Shown one piece after another: positions 40,576 to 64,000 of a DNA stretch of 64,000 nucleotides. The notes beneath the pieces are model-generated. The model saw only the letters and a list, made by a program, of their open reading frames with translations. It did no database searches and was not told where the DNA came from. This DNA is from Gigantopelta aegis (lineage: Eukaryota > Mollusca > Gastropoda > Neomphalida > Peltospiridae): the NCBI RefSeq assembly GCF_016097555.1, contig NC_054702.1:86014610-86078609 (forward strand), written 5' to 3'. Position 1 is the stretch's first letter; each line of letters begins with the position of its first letter. The position numbers and the translations under genes are program-made.

Positions 40576-41877
40576 GATATTTTATTTCCATTTGTCATTT
40601 ATGTACATATTTTTCATTATTGTAAAATGGTGTTTCTTTACAGATTATAATATTATTATAAATTAAATGTTTAATTTAAACATTTTCTTAAAGAAACGAT
40701 TTTCCTAATTATTAGGTAACATATATGTTTTGTAATTATATAAATATTTTGTTATGAATAAAAGTCACTCGTAAAGCTTTACAGATAAAGTGATCACGAC
40801 TCACTGTAATTGTGATCAGGTAATGTTCGCCATGCTGGTGTAAATCTACTAGCCAGACTGATACTCGGAATAAAAACCGACTCGACAAATAAAATGTCTT
40901 ATGTGCGACAGTCGTCGTCAGGTTCGAATCTCGTTTTAGGCAATAGGCATATTTCACATAAATAATTATTTAATAACAGTTTTAAGTTATGCATTTTATT
41001 TTTAACCACGAGGTTTTTTGTTAGTTTTTTTCCACCGAAGGTTAGCATTAACAAAATCTCAACAAACTGAGTAACCGTGTCACGTACGGTTTTTCTTTTT
41101 CTTTTTGGGGTTAAATTGAAGCACACCTGAACATACCGTGTATCCCATTTGTTAACAGGAATTTTTTGTGTGTGTGGCTGCAGCAGAATATTCAGTTTCT
41201 AAAAACTGACATTGCTTATTTGCTTCTAACATTTTAATTACTTTATTCCACAGAAAGAATATATCAAATACAATTCTCAAAGCATTTAATCTGAAATCAG
41301 AACCAGAACCAAGTTTTAGCTGCACGCAAGGTTTGATGATCCAATATGATATGTCCATACCATAATACGACCGGCATATAAAAATGTACATTTTTGTCCT
41401 CAAGTTGGGGGAGGGTGTATGTGTGTCAGCTAGTGTCATCTGGACCCCTGCTTCCAACACATAGATGCTAGTGGGAGGAGGGTGCGGAAATGACCAATTA
41501 TTTCTTTTCATTATTATTATTTTTATTGTCACCATTTATGTTATGCTTGATAGTCTACAGCCCTGGTGAAGCCCGATACAACGAAACGGTTTAAACAATA
41601 TTTATTTCACAAAAGAAATGGATTGGCAAACAGGCCATTGGCCTATATTAATGCTTCTCCACTCATACTTTGTTACATACAATTTATAATATACACATGT
41701 ATTAATTGACATGTTCTTTAGAGAATTAAAAACAATTACATAATTTGCACCCAATCATAAAAAACCCAAGTCTAAAAGACCATGAAATTAGTATACTTGT
41801 CCATGCGTACACATACCCACGTACATAAATTATATACCCGATTTCCTAAGATTAACTTACATCAGTTATTCTTGCCA
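40576..41877. other. Intergenic DNA upstream of U1, no recognised gene
   Basis: It is AT-rich. The minus-strand open frame at 41152-41535 has no recognisable domains. No SINE or inverted-repeat element was noted. Confidence 0.4.
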
Positions 41878-42203
41878 GGGGGGCGAGACGTAGCCCAATG
41901 GTAAAGCGTTCGCTTGATGTGCGGTCGGTCTGGGATCGATCCCTGTCGGTGAACCCATTGGGCTATTTCTCGCTCCAGCCAGTGCACCACGACTGGTATA
42001 TCAAAGGCCGTGGTATGTGCTATCCTGTCTGTGGGATGGTGCATATAAAAGATCCCTTGCTGCTAATCGAAAAGAGTAGCCCATGAAGTGGCGACAGCGG
42101 GTTTCCTCTCTTAATATATGTGTGGTCCTTAACCATATGTCCGACGCCATATAACCGTAAATAAAATGTGTTGAGTGCGTCGTTAAATAAAACATTTCCT
42201 TTC
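41878..42203 (+). repeat. Full-length SINE, type-1 tail (best copy)
   Basis: Head GGGGGGCGAGACGTAGCCCA with box A TAGCCCAATGG and box B GGGATCGATCCC; core CACCACGACTGGTATATCAA, TATAAAAGATCCCTTGCTGC, GTGGCGACAGCGGG; tail CGACGCCATATAACCG, TGTTGAGTGCGTCGTTAAAT. About 325 bp. It is the most complete copy in the window and useful as a reference. Confidence 0.9.
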
Positions 42204-42454
42204 CTTTGATTCTTGTCCACCGCCAACATTACAGCAGCCAAACCTGCATGTGACAATATGCTGTAGGATAAATGGTTTTAAGAAATTAAAACGTGAAGCG
42301 TTTTGACAATTCGAAAAAGTTAAAAATAGATTCTGCCCTACATAAATTAACGTCCAGAGGGTAATCATTATTACGATATAGCACTGTATGGAGATAAAAA
42401 CCACCATTATGAAAATACATTGCTGACGAATTTTATCATACAGAAAAAAAGAAA

Positions 42455-42570
42455 TGTTTTTTTTAACGACGCACTCAACACATTTTTAATTACGGTTATA
42501 TGGCGTCACACATATGGTTAAGGACCACACAGATATTGAGAGAGGAAACCTGCTGTCGCCACTTCATTTT
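42455..42570 (-). repeat. SINE tail fragment, minus strand
   Basis: TTTAACGACGCACTCAACAC, GGTTATATGGCGTC and GAAACCTGCTGTCGCCACTT are reverse-complemented type-1 tail. Confidence 0.8.
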
Positions 42571-42823
42571 ATCATACAGAGGACAGACAAATAGGAAATG
42601 TAAAAACAACCATTATAAAAATACATTGCTGACGAATTTTATCATACAGAGAACAGACTTGTAAATAGGAAATGTAATGAAACGGCATTCTTCCCCCCAA
42701 AAATACTAAAACAAATTAATACTTTGGTGCAGTCTGCGGGTATTTTAATAGACTTTACACATGGACATAGATTTATTTATTATAATTATTTTAAATGCAA
42801 CAACAGCAGTAATTATATATTAA

Positions 42824-43608
42824 AGGGACATTCCTGAGTTTGCTGCAATTTTAAAGATGTTATTGACTAACAGACTTTATAACGATTGTAATGACATATC
42901 AACTATATTTTACTGCATAAAATATTAGTGGCTGCATATTAAATGTGTTTTTGATCGTTTTAATATTTATACTAGGCTAAATTTATTTTATTTCCTAAAA
43001 TTTCATTTTTTCGTACGTACGAAATTATTTGTAGACACCATGGGCGGATCCAGGAAATATTTTTAGGGGGGGGGGGACCAAAAAAGAAGGGCACATTGAC
43101 TCGTCAAAAGGGCACCTTACTACAAGTTTTGATATTTACAATTAATATGAATTCCTACAGTTCTACGTCATAATATACTAGCAATAATGAAGTAAATTGG
43201 CGTCACTCGCGTTAGAACCTCAATGGGGCCCCATTGAGACTCAATAACACAGACACATATCTGCAAGCTTGCGCATGTACACGAAAATCTTGATTTCATT
43301 TATCTACAATATAATTATTGTTTACTTAAAAAAAAAAAATTCTACAAACAAAAAGGGCACTTGGACATTTTGAGGGCACTTGAACAATTTTTTGGGGGGA
43401 CGCGTCCCCCTGGTCCCCCCCCCCTTGGATCCGCCCATGGACACAATCCATTTTGGGCTTCTTACACATATTAAGACGACCAGAAACACATTGAATATAC
43501 AGACAGTGATATTCTAACAAGAAAATATATTTAATATGTAAGTTTAATCATAGAAATATTTTATTAGTCGGAAACATCTTACAATGCAGCAAACTCAGGA
43601 ATGTCCCT
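42824..43608. mobile_element. TTAA-flanked palindromic MITE with nested insertion
   Basis: The ends AGGGACATTCCTGAGTTTGC and GCAAACTCAGGAATGTCCCT are inverted, with TTAA on both sides (42820-42823 and 43609-43612). Without the nested element it is about 380 bp and matches 2168-2549 along its length. Confidence 0.8.
43039..43439. mobile_element. 401-bp element with CATGGGCGGATCC ends and GACAC duplication
   Basis: CATGGGCGGATCCAGG at the left and TTGGATCCGCCCATG at the right are inverted, next to G-runs and C-runs. The 5-bp GACAC lies at 43034-43038 and 43440-43444. The uninterrupted relative at 2.37 kb shows one continuous sequence at this point, confirming an insertion. Confidence 0.8.
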
Positions 43609-43639
43609 TTAAGTATACGGTCGTCTGTACACCATCTAT

Positions 43640-43913
43640 ATATCCGCAAGGCTCAATGGGTAGGTGTAAACCACTTGCACCGACCAGTGATCCATAACTG
43701 TTTCAACAAAGGCCATGGTTTGTGCTATCCTGCCTGTGGGAAGCGCAAATAAAAGATCCCTTGCTGCCTGTCGTAAAAGAGTAGCCTATGTGGCGACAGC
43801 GGGTTTCCTCTAAAAAAAATCGGTGTGGTACTTAACCATATGTCTGACGCCATATAACCGTAAATAAAATGTGTTGAGTGCGTCGTTAAATAAAACACTT
43901 CTTTCTTTCCATC
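43640..43913 (+). repeat. SINE, type-1 tail
   Basis: It has the core CTGTGGGAAGCGCAAATAAA, TGGCGACAGCGGGTTTCC, CGCCATATAACCG and TGTTGAGTGCGTCGTTAAAT. The head is diverged. Confidence 0.8.
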
Positions 43914-44289
43914 TATATAAAACGGCAATTCTTATGCGTGCGTGTAGGGGTTAGTGTTATGCAGTTGCCTGTGCTCCATAATGACAAGCCAGGACATGTG
44001 ATTGTCTTAGTTTACTGTTTTTATGTATTTACTGTTAGCAGCAGCGATAGTCTCCTATCCGAACAATCGTCTTTCTTATAAATGTTCATCCATGGGTGAC
44101 TACTAGTATTAAAAGTGTTGGTATATTTTATGGTGGGCGTCAACCAGTGCACTCGAGCCTCTGATACGCTTCTTGCGTCTTTGGATATATCAACTAGCAC
44201 GTAGCGTGTTAAAACAGATAAAAACGAATTTATAAATGAAACCTCGGCTAAAATTTAACATTAGTTTAATTGATGTTACAACTTGATGA

Positions 44290-44790
44290 TGCTTCGCAGC
44301 TGTTCTAACCCCGATGATGTCATTTCCGAAGCCAACCAATAAAATAGTACCTTGCTGACCTCAATGCGCAGGACTGACAAGCCTGGCGTGGAAGGAAAAG
44401 TCAGCCATTTTCTTTCATAAAATTTCGGAAGTGTTTACAAAATTACAAAAACTAGAGATGTGTCGGAGAAGGGTATTATTACCTTGATGTCAAATAATGG
44501 CGGACATCCAAGGGAATATATCTGCCTCTGAATAGACATTGTATGGCCAGATCTGACAGGAACAGGGAGTATTAAACCAAGACGAGTAGTCTTCCTGTCA
44601 GGCGGTCACGGGTGTTTTTCCAGCCTTGGCGACCTGAGTTTCTTTTCATAGTCGTACATTGGAACACAATTTCCGACATGCTTAGCTGTTCATAATTCCT
44701 AATGTGTCATTTGTTATGCACAAGTCTCTAATGGAACAGTATATTTTACGGAATTTACTGCAATAAATTTATGACAATTACTAATTCAAA
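44290..44790 (+). promoter_or_regulatory. Probable MARK promoter and 5'UTR
   Basis: This is less AT-rich DNA upstream of the MARK start codon. It contains GATGATGTCATTTCC (CRE/ATF-like, near 44312), AACCAATAAAA (CCAAT box, near 44336) and CAGCCATTTTC (YY1-like, near 44403). The grouping of these sites within 100 bp favours a TATA-less promoter here. It is inferred from motifs and position only. Confidence 0.45.
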
Positions 44791-63220
<18,430 letters not shown>

Positions 63221-64000
63221 GTAACAGGACTTGCTGGCTGCTGGACTATAACAGTAGCTGCCTATTATCAATACCTTTGGAAACAAGGATTCCTATATGA
63301 CTGGCGTTCTGTTAATTTTCTATATATACTTGCTTTATATTTTTCAACTAAAGCATGGTTAGTTGTTAATTTCGTTGTGTTTTTAAATAAAAGCATAATG
63401 ATTGATTCAAGTGAAGTAATTTTCCAAAAGTGAAGCAAGACTTGTTGCTTTATCAAATTAATATTTGAAGCAATCCCGTTTCAAATTCTTCAGCTATTTG
63501 ATGAAATCAATCTTCTGATGTTATTTCATTTAAGAATTGTTTTTGTAGAAATAGGAAATAAAATTTAGGAGAACAAAATCATTTAAGAAATTAAAAATAT
63601 GAATTAATCTGATTGCTTATTTTAACAATATTTGACACAGCTCTTAACACGCACATATTTTAGAAATTAATTTTGTATCATTCATTTTGTTACCTCAGAA
63701 TGAAATTTCCATCCAATTATAAAGACCATAAGTAAAATTCAGATAAAAAAACAAAACATTCACTGTGGGAGATGGATGAGGTCTTGTGTGCTTGTACACC
63801 TGTACATTTTAGTTTTGTTTTCTGTGCAGAATCCTTGTTTTCTAGGTTTGATGTGCTTTTGCATAGTCGTGTGCTTCTGTCTTACTCTACCCAGCCTGCA
63901 CAGGCAGGCCACTCCATCACCACAGCTCTACTAATGCCATATTTTGCTGTGTCTTAATACATAAATACATCCAACCCACTTGACTGGTGCTCACACTCAA
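63221..64000. other. MARK intron following exon 11b
   Basis: AT-rich intron to the window edge. No UBA exon and no third homologue of exon 11 seen. Confidence 0.45.

Overview
This looks like nuclear DNA from a mollusc, probably a marine gastropod. That is inferred from AT-rich, intron-bearing genes and from a dense family of tRNA-headed SINEs whose tails read GTGTTGAGTGCGTCGTTAAA; no species can be named from sequence alone. Protein-coding matter is sparse. The rest is intron and intergenic DNA built mainly from small palindromic DNA elements, SINEs, a Tc1 transposon and one BEL/Pao retroelement fossil.

Layout. (1) 0.7-7.1 kb, minus strand: the first two coding exons of BROX (Bro1-domain, ESCRT-associated). 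Its first intron holds a THAP-domain remnant and a 1.9-kb foldback element made of short tandem repeats. (2) 8.0-9.3 kb, plus strand: a 436-codon intronless ORF for a charged coiled-coil protein of unknown family, head-to-head with BROX. (3) 13.6-34.3 kb, plus strand: XRCC3 (RAD51 paralogue, homologous recombination), seven recognised coding exons. Its introns carry a Tc1 transposon with an hAT element nested inside it, a BEL/Pao element, many SINEs, and an exact 141-bp copy of an exon/intron junction. A 1.4-kb minisatellite starts right at the XRCC3 stop codon. (4) 40.4-40.6 kb, minus strand: a U1 snRNA gene or recent copy. (5) 44.8-63.2 kb and beyond, plus strand: a MARK/Par-1 kinase gene, eleven coding positions up to the end of the kinase domain; the C-terminal UBA, spacer and KA1 regions lie off the window.

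The most striking gene-level observation is a tandem pair of homologous 100-nt exons near the 3' end (62662-62761 and 63121-63220). Both are phase 0 in and phase 1 out, so including both would shift the frame. They look like mutually exclusive exons that swap the last kinase helix and the charged linker to the UBA domain of MARK.

The mobile DNA is layered, and several insertions can be dated relative to each other from target-site duplications: hAT inside Tc1 (8-bp ATTGCAAT), an 81-bp full-length palindrome inside a SINE (9-bp CCCTTCAAG), a TTAA-flanked element inside another SINE, and a GACAC-flanked element inside a TTAA-flanked MITE whose uninterrupted relative sits at 2.2 kb in the same window.
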